From Desulfovibrionaceae bacterium (GTDB lineage Bacteria > Desulfobacterota > Desulfovibrionia > Desulfovibrionales > Desulfovibrionaceae), in the NCBI GenBank assembly GCA_009773665.1, contig WSYE01000009.1:1-64000 (forward strand): a stretch of 64,000 nt of DNA, written 5' to 3'. Below, in pieces: positions 43,046-51,422 of this stretch (position 1 is its first letter; each line of letters opens with the position of its first letter). The position numbers were made by a program, and so were the translations under genes. The notes beneath the pieces were generated by a model, which made no database searches, was not told where the DNA came from, and worked only from the letters and a program-made list of their open reading frames with translations.

Positions 43046-43303
43046 TTAGCGCAGGCCATGGATAGCCCGGTCCGTCGCAGCGATTTCCGCGTCGCAGCGC
43101 CGGGTCATGTCCATATCGCGCGCCGTGGCCTTGGCAAGCACAAAGTGTTCCCTGGCCAGCAGGTAGCGCCCTTCGCGCATGTCGCGCAGGCCCAGGGCGT
43201 AATGATCCAGACTGTGCGCGTCCTGCGGAATGACGGTGAGTCCCTTGCCTTGCGAACATCCGGCCAGCAGAAGCGTCAGGATGACGGCGATGGATCGCAA
43301 CAT
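43046..43303 (-). CDS. Small lipoprotein between two FlgO-like genes
   Basis: The 85-aa protein has a short lipoprotein signal peptide with lipobox LLAGC (Cys16). The mature part (ALGLRDMREGRYLLAREHFVLAKA) looks like one TPR-type helix pair. The gene starts 10 bp after the stop of the upstream FlgO-like gene and has GGAAACGGA just before ATG. By position it may be an accessory to the flagellar outer-membrane proteins; I do not recognise a family. Confidence 0.72.
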   Translation of the reverse strand: MLRSIAVILTLLLAGCSQGKGLTVIPQDAHSLDHYALGLRDMREGRYLLAREHFVLAKATARDMDMTRRCDAEIAATDRAIHGLR

Positions 43304-43312
43304 GTCCGTTTC

Positions 43313-44215
43313 CTATTGCTGCGGCGGGGCTGCCGGTTTGGCGGGCGTTTTGGCGGCGGTGTCCACCGGCTCACAGCCGGGCGGGCAGGGAGCCTTGGCC
43401 TTGGGTTTCGCGCTCGGTTTGGCCGTGTATTTTTTCTTTACGGACGGCGTATAGGGCGTCGGCGCCCTGGAGCCGGAGCCGGGAGGATCGTTCACGTCGC
43501 GCGCGCCGATCATGGTGGGCGGAGTGGGGCGCAGGCCGTTGTAGTCCGGCAGGCCCAGCATGCGCCGCAGGGTCGGGGTCATGGGGATGAGTACCGATCC
43601 GCTCCGCAGCACGCGCCCGGAGCCTTCCACCAGCCTCGCGTTGACGAACAGATTTTCGCGATCCACGTAGTAGGACCCGGCCAGCACGGCCAGGGGCTCG
43701 ACGGGGACCTTCCTGCCTTTGGCGCGGACAGGTGCGGCTCCGCGCGCCTCGCGCACGGGGAAACCACGGCTGTTGAGTTCGTAAATCATCTGCTCACCCA
43801 CCAGCCTCCCGAAAGAAGACGTGGACCTGTTATCCTGATCCACGAAGGCCGACGGCATGCTGACGACGCCTGTCAAAGGAGTGTCTCCGCCAAGCCCACG
43901 GGTGATCTGGGAGGCAAGTTCGCGCACGTAGAGGCGTATCTCCTCGGCGTCGGCACGCGAGGGGGCCTGGGGCGCGGGAGGTCCGCCAGGCGCATAATAG
44001 ACGTAGCCGCCCGAGGCGTCTGGTACCATATACCCTTGGGACGCTCCTGGGGTGGAACGCACACTCACTCCCGAAACACCATTTATGGTGGTACTTTTCG
44101 AGGCGGAAACGTCCACCTGCGCGCCGGGGTCCATCGGGCCGATGGTCTGCGCCGAGGCCTCGGCGGCCAACGCCGGGGCGCACAGCAGCGCGGCGGTGAG
44201 GGCAAACGCGCGCAT
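43313..44215 (-). CDS. FlgO-like exported protein, longer paralogue
   Basis: From ATG 44215 (GGAGGA 8 nt upstream) the protein has 300 aa with a signal peptide (MRAFALTAALLCAPALAAEASA). The central region (about 95-230) has the FlgO pattern (RLYVRELASQITRG, FGRLVGEQMIYELNSRGF, LAVLAGSYYVDRENLFVNARLV, GRVLRSGSVLIPM). The C-terminal 60 residues are Pro/Lys/Ala-rich (KYTAKPSAKPKAK) and may contact cell wall. It is the first gene of the operon and directly follows the sigma-28-like promoter. The track start at 44230 is a TTG five codons earlier. Confidence 0.8.
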   Translation of the reverse strand: MRAFALTAALLCAPALAAEASAQTIGPMDPGAQVDVSASKSTTINGVSGVSVRSTPGASQGYMVPDASGGYVYYAPGGPPAPQAPSRADAEEIRLYVRELASQITRGLGGDTPLTGVVSMPSAFVDQDNRSTSSFGRLVGEQMIYELNSRGFPVREARGAAPVRAKGRKVPVEPLAVLAGSYYVDRENLFVNARLVEGSGRVLRSGSVLIPMTPTLRRMLGLPDYNGLRPTPPTMIGARDVNDPPGSGSRAPTPYTPSVKKKYTAKPSAKPKAKAPCPPGCEPVDTAAKTPAKPAAPPQQ

Positions 44216-44242
44216 GATTGTATCCTCCAAGGGTTTATCCCT

Positions 44243-44270
44243 TTATCGGCGGCAGGGCGAAAACCCTTTA
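44243..44270 (-). promoter_or_regulatory. Sigma-28 (FliA)-type promoter
   Basis: On the minus strand TAAA and an exact GCCGATAA -10 element are separated by 16 bp (the usual spacing is 15). The site lies about 30 bp before the start of the FlgO-like operon. It makes flagellar regulation likely. Confidence 0.75.
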
Positions 44271-44503
44271 GACTCGCCAGGGCGGACGAATTTTCCTATG
44301 TATACCGCCTCTCCAGCTTTTAGGCAAAGTCCATGCCGTGATTGTGGACAACCGGATGTGATCTGGTTATTGAATGGTCACGGGTTTTGTGAAATTCGTG
44401 ACTATCAACAAGGTTGAGGCTCTCGTGGACGCGCGAACGCGCCCAGAGAGCCCGGCTTGGATGCCGACAATGCGGGGGGGCCGCAACCAGGAGGCATGGA
44501 GCC

Positions 44504-45568
44504 ATGTATTTTCCAGTCGCAGGGATTGAGGTTTCACCGTGGATTCCACCGGTGGTCGCCTTTTGCGTATCCTTCTGCACGTCCATGGGCGGCGTGTCCG
44601 GGGCCTTTCTGCTGCTGCCGTTCCAGCTTTCCGTACTAGGATACACCTCCCCGTCGGTGAGCGCCACCAACCAAGTCTACAACATCGTTGCCATCCCAAG
44701 CGGCGTGTACCGCTACATCAAGGAACGGCGCATGGTCTGGCCGCTGACCTATGCCACGGCCATCGGCACGCTGCCGGGCGTCTTCCTGGGAGCCTTCATT
44801 CGGGTAAAGTACCTTCCCGACCCCACAAGCTTCAAATTGTTCGCGGCCAGCGTGCTCGGCTACATCGGCCTGCGTCTGGCGCGCGACATCTTCAAGAAGG
44901 CGGCGTCGGCCAAGGGAGCGCCGGGGGCAGGACCTGGCTGCGCCATGCGCGACGCACCGAAACAGGCCAGTTGCGCCGAAAAATCCCTGGGAGGCCAGAA
45001 TGCCGCAAGCGCGGGGCAGGCGGTCCAGGTGGGGTGTTCCGGAAAGCCGTTGGAGGCTCAGGCCGGGACAACAGGTCCGCGTTGCGGCCCGCAAGGCTCC
45101 CTGGTGGACAATCTGGCCGTGTCCAAGGCCAGCTACAGTTTCAAGCGGGTGGAGTTCACCTTCCAGGGGGAAACCTACTCGTTCTCCACGGGCGGCGTGC
45201 TGCTCATGAGCTTCGTGGTGGGAATTGTGGGCGGCGTGTATGGCATCGGCGGAGGAGCCATCATCGCCCCGTTCTTCGTGGCCTTCTTCGGACTGCCCGT
45301 CTACACCGTGGCGGGCGCGGCCCTCATGGGGACGTTCCTCACGTCCATCTGCGGCGTCCTTTTCTACCAGGCCATCGCCCCGTACTACCCCCAGATGGCC
45401 GTGGCCCCAGACTGGACCCTGGGCGCGCTTTTTGGCCTGGGAGGCTTCGCGGGCATGTACGCGGGGGCGCGCTGCCAGAAATACGTTCCGGCCAAGTATA
45501 TCAAATCCTTCCTGGCGGCCTGCATCCTGTTTTTGGCCGTGAAATACATCCTGGAGGCCTTCTCCTGA
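44504..45568 (+). CDS. TauE/SafE-family membrane exporter
   Basis: The 354-aa protein has about eight hydrophobic segments in two halves, with the family glycine-rich motifs (MGGVSGAFLLLPFQLSVLG; GIVGGVYGIGGGAIIAPFFV). A 100-residue hydrophilic loop between the halves contains five Cys and looks cytoplasmic. TauE/SafE proteins export sulfite, sulfoacetate or other organosulfur anions across the inner membrane; the substrate here is unknown, though a sulfur role suits a sulfate reducer. AGGAGG precedes ATG 44504; the track start at 44414 is non-coding upstream. It diverges from the FlgO operon. Confidence 0.88.
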   Translation: MYFPVAGIEVSPWIPPVVAFCVSFCTSMGGVSGAFLLLPFQLSVLGYTSPSVSATNQVYNIVAIPSGVYRYIKERRMVWPLTYATAIGTLPGVFLGAFIRVKYLPDPTSFKLFAASVLGYIGLRLARDIFKKAASAKGAPGAGPGCAMRDAPKQASCAEKSLGGQNAASAGQAVQVGCSGKPLEAQAGTTGPRCGPQGSLVDNLAVSKASYSFKRVEFTFQGETYSFSTGGVLLMSFVVGIVGGVYGIGGGAIIAPFFVAFFGLPVYTVAGAALMGTFLTSICGVLFYQAIAPYYPQMAVAPDWTLGALFGLGGFAGMYAGARCQKYVPAKYIKSFLAACILFLAVKYILEAFS

Positions 45569-45681
45569 TCCGGTTTGAAAGCTCTTGCGCAAACGCCTCA
45601 AAAGTGGTTTATCTCATCAGAATGTCGGGCTGTTCCTTGAATGTGCGGCCCGTACTTCCATGAAACCACAAAGGAGCTGAA

Positions 45682-46059
45682 ATGACCGAAAAGAATGGTA
45701 TCTACAAGTGCGATATCTGCGGCAATATCGTTGAAGTCCTGCACACCGGCGGCGGCGATCTGGTATGCTGCGGCCAGCCCATGAAGTACTTCCAGGAAAA
45801 CACCGTGGACGCGGCCAAAGAGAAGCACGTCCCCGTGATCGAGAAGACCGCCAACGGCTTCAAGGTCATGGTGGGCAGCGTCGCCCATCCCATGGAAGAG
45901 AAACACTTCATCGAGTTCATCGAGGTGATCGCGGACGGCAAGGTGTACCGCCAGGACCTCCAGCCCGGCCAGAAGCCCGAAGCTGAATTCTGTATCGCCG
46001 CCGAGAAGATCGTGGCCCGCGAGTACTGCAACATTCACGGCCTCTGGAAGGCGGAGTAA
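45682..46059 (+). CDS. dfx: Desulfoferrodoxin (superoxide reductase)
   Basis: The 125-aa protein begins with a desulforedoxin-like FeCys4 site (YKCDICG ... DLVCCGQPM) and continues with the superoxide-reducing mononuclear Fe site, whose ligands are His in KHVPVIE, His in AHPMEEKHF, and Cys and His in EYCNIHGLW. It reduces superoxide to hydrogen peroxide without making oxygen, typical of anaerobes. GGAG lies 8 nt before ATG. A ferritin follows after four bases, so the two are co-transcribed for oxygen and iron protection. Confidence 0.97.
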   Translation: MTEKNGIYKCDICGNIVEVLHTGGGDLVCCGQPMKYFQENTVDAAKEKHVPVIEKTANGFKVMVGSVAHPMEEKHFIEFIEVIADGKVYRQDLQPGQKPEAEFCIAAEKIVAREYCNIHGLWKAE

Positions 46060-46062
46060 CCG

Positions 46063-46575
46063 ATGCTCAGCGAGAAGATGGAACAGGCCTTGAACGAGCA
46101 GGTGAAATGGGAGCTGTGGTCTTCCTATCTGTATCTCTCCATGGCTAGCTATTTCGAGGACATGGGCCTGATGGGCTTCGCCAGTTGGATGAAAGTGCAG
46201 GAGCAGGAAGAGAAGTTCCACGCCACCAAGTTCTACGGCTACACCTTCGAGCGCGGCGGACGCATCAAGCTCCAGACCCTCGAAGCCCCCGAGAACAGCT
46301 GGAAGAGCCCCATGGCCGCTTTCCAGGACACCCTCAAGCATGAGCAGGGCGTCACCGCCCGCATCAACGCCCTGATGGACCTGGCCATTTCCGAAAAGGA
46401 CCACGCCACAGCATCCTACCTGAAGTGGTTCATCGACGAGCAGGTCGAGGAAGAGGCCAGCGTGCAGGACGTGATCAACAAGCTCAAGCTGGTGGAGGGC
46501 AACCCGTCCGCCCTGTACATGCTGGACAAGGAACTGGCGACTCGGGTCTTCACGCCCCCGGCGGCAACGGCCTGA
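46063..46575 (+). CDS. ftnA: Ferritin (non-haem, FtnA-type)
   Basis: The 170-aa four-helix protein shows ferroxidase residues: Glu in NEQVKWELWSSYLYLSM, the Glu-x-x-His in EQEEKFHATK, Glu at KHEQGVTAR, and Gln/Glu in FIDEQVEEEASV. No haem-binding Met as in bacterioferritin is obvious. It stores iron in the cytoplasm and limits Fenton chemistry. Start is 4 bp after the desulfoferrodoxin stop. Confidence 0.95.
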   Translation: MLSEKMEQALNEQVKWELWSSYLYLSMASYFEDMGLMGFASWMKVQEQEEKFHATKFYGYTFERGGRIKLQTLEAPENSWKSPMAAFQDTLKHEQGVTARINALMDLAISEKDHATASYLKWFIDEQVEEEASVQDVINKLKLVEGNPSALYMLDKELATRVFTPPAATA

Positions 46576-46577
46576 CC

Positions 46578-47075
46578 ATGGCCGACAGCACCGGGGACAT
46601 GCTCTGCAAGGCTCTGGACCTGGAGCGCAAGGCCCTGGACTTTTACACCGACGCCCAGGCGCGCTGCCCGAGTGAGCTGGCCCGGAAAGTGTTCGGCGTC
46701 CTGGCCGAGGACAAGCTGCGCGTTGCCAGACGTCTGGCGGAAATCCATGCGGCCCTGAACCAGGGAATTTCCCTGGTCAGCGCGTGCAGGCTGACCGAGG
46801 AAGAGACACAGAGCCCCGGTGTGTTTGCCGAACTCAAAGCCGGTTACACGGGCGTTCCCGGCGAATGCCGGGCTGAACTGGACGTGCTCCTGCTGGCCAT
46901 GGAGGTGGAGCAGGCCTGCCTCAAGCATCTGGAAGACCAGCTGCGCGAGGCCAGGGACAAGGACGTCCGCTTCTTCCTGGAACTAGCCATGGAGGAGGAG
47001 CGTGGACATTTTGTCTTGCTCTCCGACATGCGCTACTACTTCGAACGGTTCGCTGAATCTGCGGCTAAAAAGTAG
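46578..47075 (+). CDS. Ferritin-like/rubrerythrin-fold protein, partly degenerate metal site
   Basis: The 165-aa protein has a four-helix ferritin-like pattern: helix 1 LERKALDFYTDA, helix 2 LAEDKLRVARRLAEI, helix 3 LLAMEVEQACLKHLED, helix 4 LAMEEERGHFVLLSDM. Rubrerythrin-type ligands are present in helices 1, 3 and 4, but helix 2 lacks the usual Glu-x-x-His (DKLRVA). There is no rubredoxin domain. It may bind iron weakly or have another role. The start at 46578 (overlap of two to three bases with the ferritin end) is chosen since the track start at 46425 lies inside the ferritin gene. A terminator follows. Confidence 0.8.
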   Translation: MADSTGDMLCKALDLERKALDFYTDAQARCPSELARKVFGVLAEDKLRVARRLAEIHAALNQGISLVSACRLTEEETQSPGVFAELKAGYTGVPGECRAELDVLLLAMEVEQACLKHLEDQLREARDKDVRFFLELAMEEERGHFVLLSDMRYYFERFAESAAKK

Positions 47076-47084
47076 TTCACCAAG

Positions 47085-47117
47085 CGGCCGCCGGACCATT
47101 CCGGCGGCCGTCTTTTC
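47085..47117 (+). terminator. Terminator of the desulfoferrodoxin-ferritin operon
   Basis: CGGCCGCCGGA and its complement form an 11-bp stem followed by TCTTTTC. Confidence 0.85.
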
Positions 47118-47144
47118 ATTGGGCTCCAAAGCCCGGAGTAGGAC

Positions 47145-48836
47145 ATGCCAGACACTTGCGTGAACATCGTCATCGGCGGAGAAGCCGGGCAGGGGCTGGT
47201 AACCGTTGGGGACTTTCTGGCCAAGGCCCTGGTTCGGGCAGGCTACGAAATCGTCGTCACCCAGGATTACCTTTCGCGAATCCGGGGCGGGCACAACACC
47301 TACGCCATCCGGGTCAGCCATGAACAAGTGCACGGCCCACGCGAATCCATCGACCTGCTCGTGGCCCTCGATGCGCAGACCGTGCTCATGCACAGGTCGG
47401 ACCTGACCGGGCGGGCCATGGTGCTGGCGGATGAATCCATCGACCGCTTGGGGCATCCCGGCCTTTCAATCCCTTTCAAGGCGTTGTGCCCTAAGCCGAT
47501 GTTCGAAAACATCGCCGCGCTGGGCGTCCTGGCCCGGATGCTGTGCCTGGACCGCAAATGGTTCGAGGACCTGATCGCCGAAACGTTCCACAAGAAGGGC
47601 GACGAGATCGTCTCCGCGAACCTGAAGGTCTTCGCGGAAGCCTTGGCCTGGGCCGAGACGCAGCAGGCCGGATTTTCCTGCATGCCCGCGCCAGAGCGCA
47701 CGGAGAAACGCCTGTTCCTGCACGGCAACGACGCCATCGCACTGGGAGCCTTGGCCGCCGGTGCGAATTTCTGTTCCTATTACCCCATGACCCCATCCAG
47801 TTCCGTAGCCTCGACACTCATCGAGCATGCCCAACGCATGGGCATGCTTGTGGAGCAGGCCGAGGACGAGATCGCGGCCATCAACATGGCGCTCGGCGCG
47901 TCCTACGCCGGGGCGAGGGTGGTTGTGCCCACCTCGGGCGGCGGGTTCGCCCTGATGGTGGAGGGCATAAGCCTCGCAGGCATGACGGAAACCCCGGTGG
48001 TGGTGGTTCTGGCCCAGCGGCCCGGTCCGGCCACAGGGCTGCCCACGCGCACGGAGCAGGGCGACCTGAATCTGGTGCTGTACGCCGGACATGGAGATTT
48101 CCCCAGGGCCGTTTTCGCTCCCGGCACGCCGGAACAATGCTTCGAGATGACCTACCGGGCCATGGATCAGGCCGAGAAGTGGCAGAGTCCGGTGTTCGTG
48201 CTCACGGACCAATATCTGGCCGACTCCTACCGGGCGGTGACTCCTTTCGATCTTTCCGCCCTGCCTCCGGTTTCCGCTCCGGACCTGACCACGGACAAGC
48301 CCGCCGGGTACGAACGCTACGCCGTCACCGAAAGCGGGGTGTCACCCAGGCTCGTTCCCGGCTTCGGGGAACATCTGGTGGTGCTCGACAGCGATGAACA
48401 CACCCCGGACGGACACATCACCGAGGATCTCGACGTGCGCGTGCGCATGGTGGACAAGCGCATGCGCAAGGGGTTGGGCCTGAAAGAAGACGTCCTGCCT
48501 CCGATCTTCACTGGAGACGATGCGCCGGACCTGCTGCTGGCCTGCTGGGGCTCCACGTTCGGCCCCGCTTTGGAGACCGCGCAAGTATTGCGCCAACAGG
48601 GAAAAAAGACTGCCGTCCTGCACTTTGGGCAGGTGTATCCCCTGAATCCGGACCAGTTCCTGCCACTTTTGGCATCCGCCGGGCGAACGGTGATGGTGGA
48701 AGGGAACTATTCCTGCCAGCTGGCCGCGCTCATCCGCCAGGAGACGGGCTACGTCTTCGGCGCGACGGTCTCGCGCTACGACGGCCTGCCTGTCACGGCC
48801 CGCCACATCCTGAGACAGCTGGAAAAGGCGAATTAA
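47145..48836 (+). CDS. korA: 2-oxoacid:ferredoxin oxidoreductase, fused gamma-alpha subunit
   Basis: The 563-aa protein has an N-terminal gamma domain (about 1-180; GGEAGQGLVTVGDFLAKALVR, SRIRGGHNTYAIRV) fused to the alpha (pyrimidine-binding) domain (about 190-410; FCSYYPMTPSSSVASTLIEHA, GVGASYAGARVVVPTSGGG-like), and a C-terminal domain II/III region. With korB it converts a 2-oxoacid (2-oxoglutarate or similar) to the acyl-CoA with reduction of ferredoxin. The fused arrangement is the common two-gene bacterial form. The pair is separated by about 40 bp and translated from their own ribosome sites. Confidence 0.93.
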   Translation: MPDTCVNIVIGGEAGQGLVTVGDFLAKALVRAGYEIVVTQDYLSRIRGGHNTYAIRVSHEQVHGPRESIDLLVALDAQTVLMHRSDLTGRAMVLADESIDRLGHPGLSIPFKALCPKPMFENIAALGVLARMLCLDRKWFEDLIAETFHKKGDEIVSANLKVFAEALAWAETQQAGFSCMPAPERTEKRLFLHGNDAIALGALAAGANFCSYYPMTPSSSVASTLIEHAQRMGMLVEQAEDEIAAINMALGASYAGARVVVPTSGGGFALMVEGISLAGMTETPVVVVLAQRPGPATGLPTRTEQGDLNLVLYAGHGDFPRAVFAPGTPEQCFEMTYRAMDQAEKWQSPVFVLTDQYLADSYRAVTPFDLSALPPVSAPDLTTDKPAGYERYAVTESGVSPRLVPGFGEHLVVLDSDEHTPDGHITEDLDVRVRMVDKRMRKGLGLKEDVLPPIFTGDDAPDLLLACWGSTFGPALETAQVLRQQGKKTAVLHFGQVYPLNPDQFLPLLASAGRTVMVEGNYSCQLAALIRQETGYVFGATVSRYDGLPVTARHILRQLEKAN

Positions 48837-48876
48837 GACGCGGACGACTTCCGGGATGTCCGGTCAAGGAGCTTTC

Positions 48877-49728
48877 ATGATTCCCATCGAGCAATACGGG
48901 ACTTTCGAGACGGCCTGGTGCCCCGGCTGCGGCAACATCTCCATCAACAAGGCCCTCAAGAAGGCACTGTCCATTCTGGATCTGCCCCCGCACAAGGTGC
49001 TGATCTGTTCGGGCATAGGCCAGGCCGCCAAGTCGCCGCACTACCTGCGCTGCAACTGCTTCAACGGCCTGCACGGGCGAAGCCTGCCCCCGGCCCAGGG
49101 CGCTGCCCTGGCCAACACCGAGGTGACCGTGTTCGCAGAAAGCGGCGACGGGTGTAGCTACGGAGAGGGCGGCAACCACTTCCTGGCCGCCATGCGCCGC
49201 AACGTGACCATGAGCTATCTGGTGCACGACAACCAAGTCTACGGGCTGACTAAAGGCCAGGCCAGCCCCACCACCGCGCAGGGGCAGGCCACCAAGTTCC
49301 AGCCCTGGGGGACGCCCTCAATGCCCTTCAACCCGGTGGCCGTGGCCGTCACCATGGACGTGCCCTTCGTGGCCCGCGCCTATGCCGCCGAAGTTGATCA
49401 TCTGGCGGACATCATCGTCCAGGCCGCCCGGCATCCGGGATTCGCCCTGGTGGACATTCTTCAGCCGTGCGTGTCCTTCAACAAGGTGAACACGTATGCG
49501 TGGTACAAAGAGCGCTGCTACAAGCTGGGGCAGGATCACGACCCCTCTGACTGGCAGCAGGCCATGCACAAAGCCCAAGAGTTCGGCGACCGGATTCCCA
49601 TTGGCGTGATCTACAAGGGCTCGCGCCAACCGTACGAGCAACGCATAGTGTCCTCGGTGCGCAGGCCGCTGGCCACCTCGAAACCCGACATGGCCGCGCT
49701 GGCCGACATTCTGGAAGGCTACGCCTGA
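48877..49728 (+). CDS. korB: 2-oxoacid:ferredoxin oxidoreductase beta subunit
   Basis: The 283-aa beta subunit binds thiamine diphosphate, with GDGCSYGEGGNHF followed by VHDNQVYGLTKGQASPT. The WCPGCGNI site at the N-terminus, a Cys in RCNCFNGLHGR and a later Cys in ILQPCVSFNK match the [4Fe-4S]-binding beta subunit of KorB-type enzymes. Start ATG 48877 has AAGGAG 7 nt upstream and is chosen over the track GTG at 48856. Function follows from korA. Substrate between 2-oxoglutarate and other 2-oxoacids is not resolved. Confidence 0.93.
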   Translation: MIPIEQYGTFETAWCPGCGNISINKALKKALSILDLPPHKVLICSGIGQAAKSPHYLRCNCFNGLHGRSLPPAQGAALANTEVTVFAESGDGCSYGEGGNHFLAAMRRNVTMSYLVHDNQVYGLTKGQASPTTAQGQATKFQPWGTPSMPFNPVAVAVTMDVPFVARAYAAEVDHLADIIVQAARHPGFALVDILQPCVSFNKVNTYAWYKERCYKLGQDHDPSDWQQAMHKAQEFGDRIPIGVIYKGSRQPYEQRIVSSVRRPLATSKPDMAALADILEGYA

Positions 49729-49978
49729 GGGGGGCGCCTCGGTCGTGGAAAATCCGGAGGATCCAAGAACGATCTGTAGTTTCCGGCAGAACGAAGGTTC
49801 CCGCTACGTGCACTTCTTTGCACACTGCCTCGGATGACTTGGCGGAGCAGAGAAGGGCGGACATCCGGCGGCACCACGTCTGGATCATGGTCTGAATATC
49901 TTCTGTTTCCCGCAGAAGGCAGCACCATCCGCAAACCGTTTCAGGCTGGTCTGTATCGCCAACCAAATGAGGTAATAT

Positions 49979-50326
49979 ATGGAAAAGATAGCTCTTTTCG
50001 TGTTCAAAGGCGATATTCCCTGCTTCATTCACGTGATGTTGAACGCCATCGACATGCGTGAAAAGGGTATGGAAGTTAAAGTGATACTTGAAGGAGAATC
50101 CAGCAAGGTGCTGGCCGAACTTTCTCGCGGGTCGCATCCCATGCATGCCCTGTTCGAGAAAACAAAATCCCTCGGCCTGTTCGCCGGTGTCTGCAAGGCC
50201 TGCGCGCACGCCATGGGCACCCTGGACTCGGTGGCCAACGAGGGGTTGCCCTTGCTGGAAGACATGCACGGCCACGCCGCAATGGCCCCTTACCTGCGCA
50301 ATGGATTCCAGGTGGTCACGTTCTAG
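49979..50326 (+). CDS. DsrE-like small cytoplasmic protein
   Basis: The 115-aa protein resembles DsrE/TusD-type folds: KIALFVFKGDIPCFIHVMLNA, KVILEGESSKVLAEL, CKACAHAMG with a Cys pair, and a C-terminal HAAMAPYLRNGFQVVTF. Homologues of this kind, named as cytoplasmic or DsrE-family proteins, occur widely in Desulfovibrio. A role in sulfur handling is possible through the Cys pair. The start has GAGG 8 nt upstream. The 250 bp before it contain no other gene. Confidence 0.7.
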   Translation: MEKIALFVFKGDIPCFIHVMLNAIDMREKGMEVKVILEGESSKVLAELSRGSHPMHALFEKTKSLGLFAGVCKACAHAMGTLDSVANEGLPLLEDMHGHAAMAPYLRNGFQVVTF

Positions 50327-50536
50327 CGCCGAGCCTTCAAAATCCGTCCGTAAGGTCTTGGTGCAGATTCAAAGAGAACCATTGGGCTCGTAATGAAATA
50401 ACAGTTCCATTCTCTTTTGAATGGTGGCACTCGTGCGTCACAAAATGATGCCCTTGGACCTTTTTTTGAGACAGCATGTTTTCGAGCTTGCTGCGCTTAA
50501 TCATTCCAGCTCTCCACAATAGGAAACAATTCCAGC

Positions 50537-51340
50537 ATGTCAGACGATTTGCACATCGAGGTGCATGGAACCGGGCGTCCGCTCCTGCTGCTTGCAGGCC
50601 TGGCCATGGACGTGACCCTCTGGTACGATCTCGTTCCCGGCCTTGCCCGAAACTTCCAGGTAATCATCCACGACCCCAGAGGCTCGGGCCGCACAAAGGC
50701 CGACTTCGAAAATCTGAGCACCGGCGTCATGGCCGATGACGCCCTGGCAGTCATGGACCGCCTCGGCATCGAACGAGCGCACGTGCTGGGGTTCTCCATG
50801 GGCGGCATGACGGCCCAGGTGCTCGCGGCGAAACACCCCGAACGTATCGACCGACTCGTGCTGGCCTCCTCGGCGGCCTCCATGGGAACGGCTGGCATGC
50901 TGGCCATGCGCCTGGTGGTGAAGCTCTTCGCCTCCCGCCACTGCATGGCCCACTCGGGGGCGGCCATGCTGCCCTGGCTGCTTGGCGAACGTGGCCTGAA
51001 GCAGGAGAGCGTGGTCGACAGCCTGTCGCGGCGTAAGTACTTGCCCACGCTGGCAGGATTTTCCGCCCAGTGCGAAGCGTTGGGCGCACACGACGGCCAA
51101 CATCTTCTCCCACACATCACCGCGCCCACGCTGTGCATCTCAGGCGACCAGGACGTGCTGATACCACCCGTCAGAACCCGTGCCATGGCGAAATGCCTGC
51201 CGGACGCCCGCTTCGACGACCTCCCCGACTGCGGGCACATGTGCTATCTGGAAGCTCCAGACCTCTTCCGGCAGCGAGTAGTGAACTTCCTGGACGCCGC
51301 ACCGTGCAGCGCCCTCAAGGTCCTTTCCTACGGCTTGTGA
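50537..51340 (+). CDS. Alpha/beta hydrolase
   Basis: The 267-aa protein has the alpha/beta-hydrolase fold: oxyanion region LLLAGLAMDVTLWYDLVPGL, the loop HDPRGSGRT, nucleophile Ser in GFSMGGMTAQVL, Asp in ISGDQDVLIPP and His in PDCGHMCYLEAPDLF, so the triad is complete. It lacks a signal peptide. Substrate is not predictable; similar proteins are esterases or C-C hydrolases. It stands alone after about 200 bp without a gene (50337-50536, which holds only weak inverted repeats around AAAGAGAA). Confidence 0.88.
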   Translation: MSDDLHIEVHGTGRPLLLLAGLAMDVTLWYDLVPGLARNFQVIIHDPRGSGRTKADFENLSTGVMADDALAVMDRLGIERAHVLGFSMGGMTAQVLAAKHPERIDRLVLASSAASMGTAGMLAMRLVVKLFASRHCMAHSGAAMLPWLLGERGLKQESVVDSLSRRKYLPTLAGFSAQCEALGAHDGQHLLPHITAPTLCISGDQDVLIPPVRTRAMAKCLPDARFDDLPDCGHMCYLEAPDLFRQRVVNFLDAAPCSALKVLSYGL

Positions 51341-51367
51341 GCCGCATTTTCCCGTCATGCAATGCAG

Positions 51368-51401
51368 AAAAGGGCAGCCCCGGATACCGGAGCTGCCCTT
51401 T
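51368..51401. terminator. Shared terminator between convergent genes
   Basis: AAAGGGCAGC, a CCGG pair and its complement form a long hairpin with AAA on one side and TTT on the other, usable by the hydrolase gene rightward and the pseudouridine synthase gene leftward. Confidence 0.75.
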
Positions 51402-51422
51402 ATAGTTGATACCCTCTGACGA

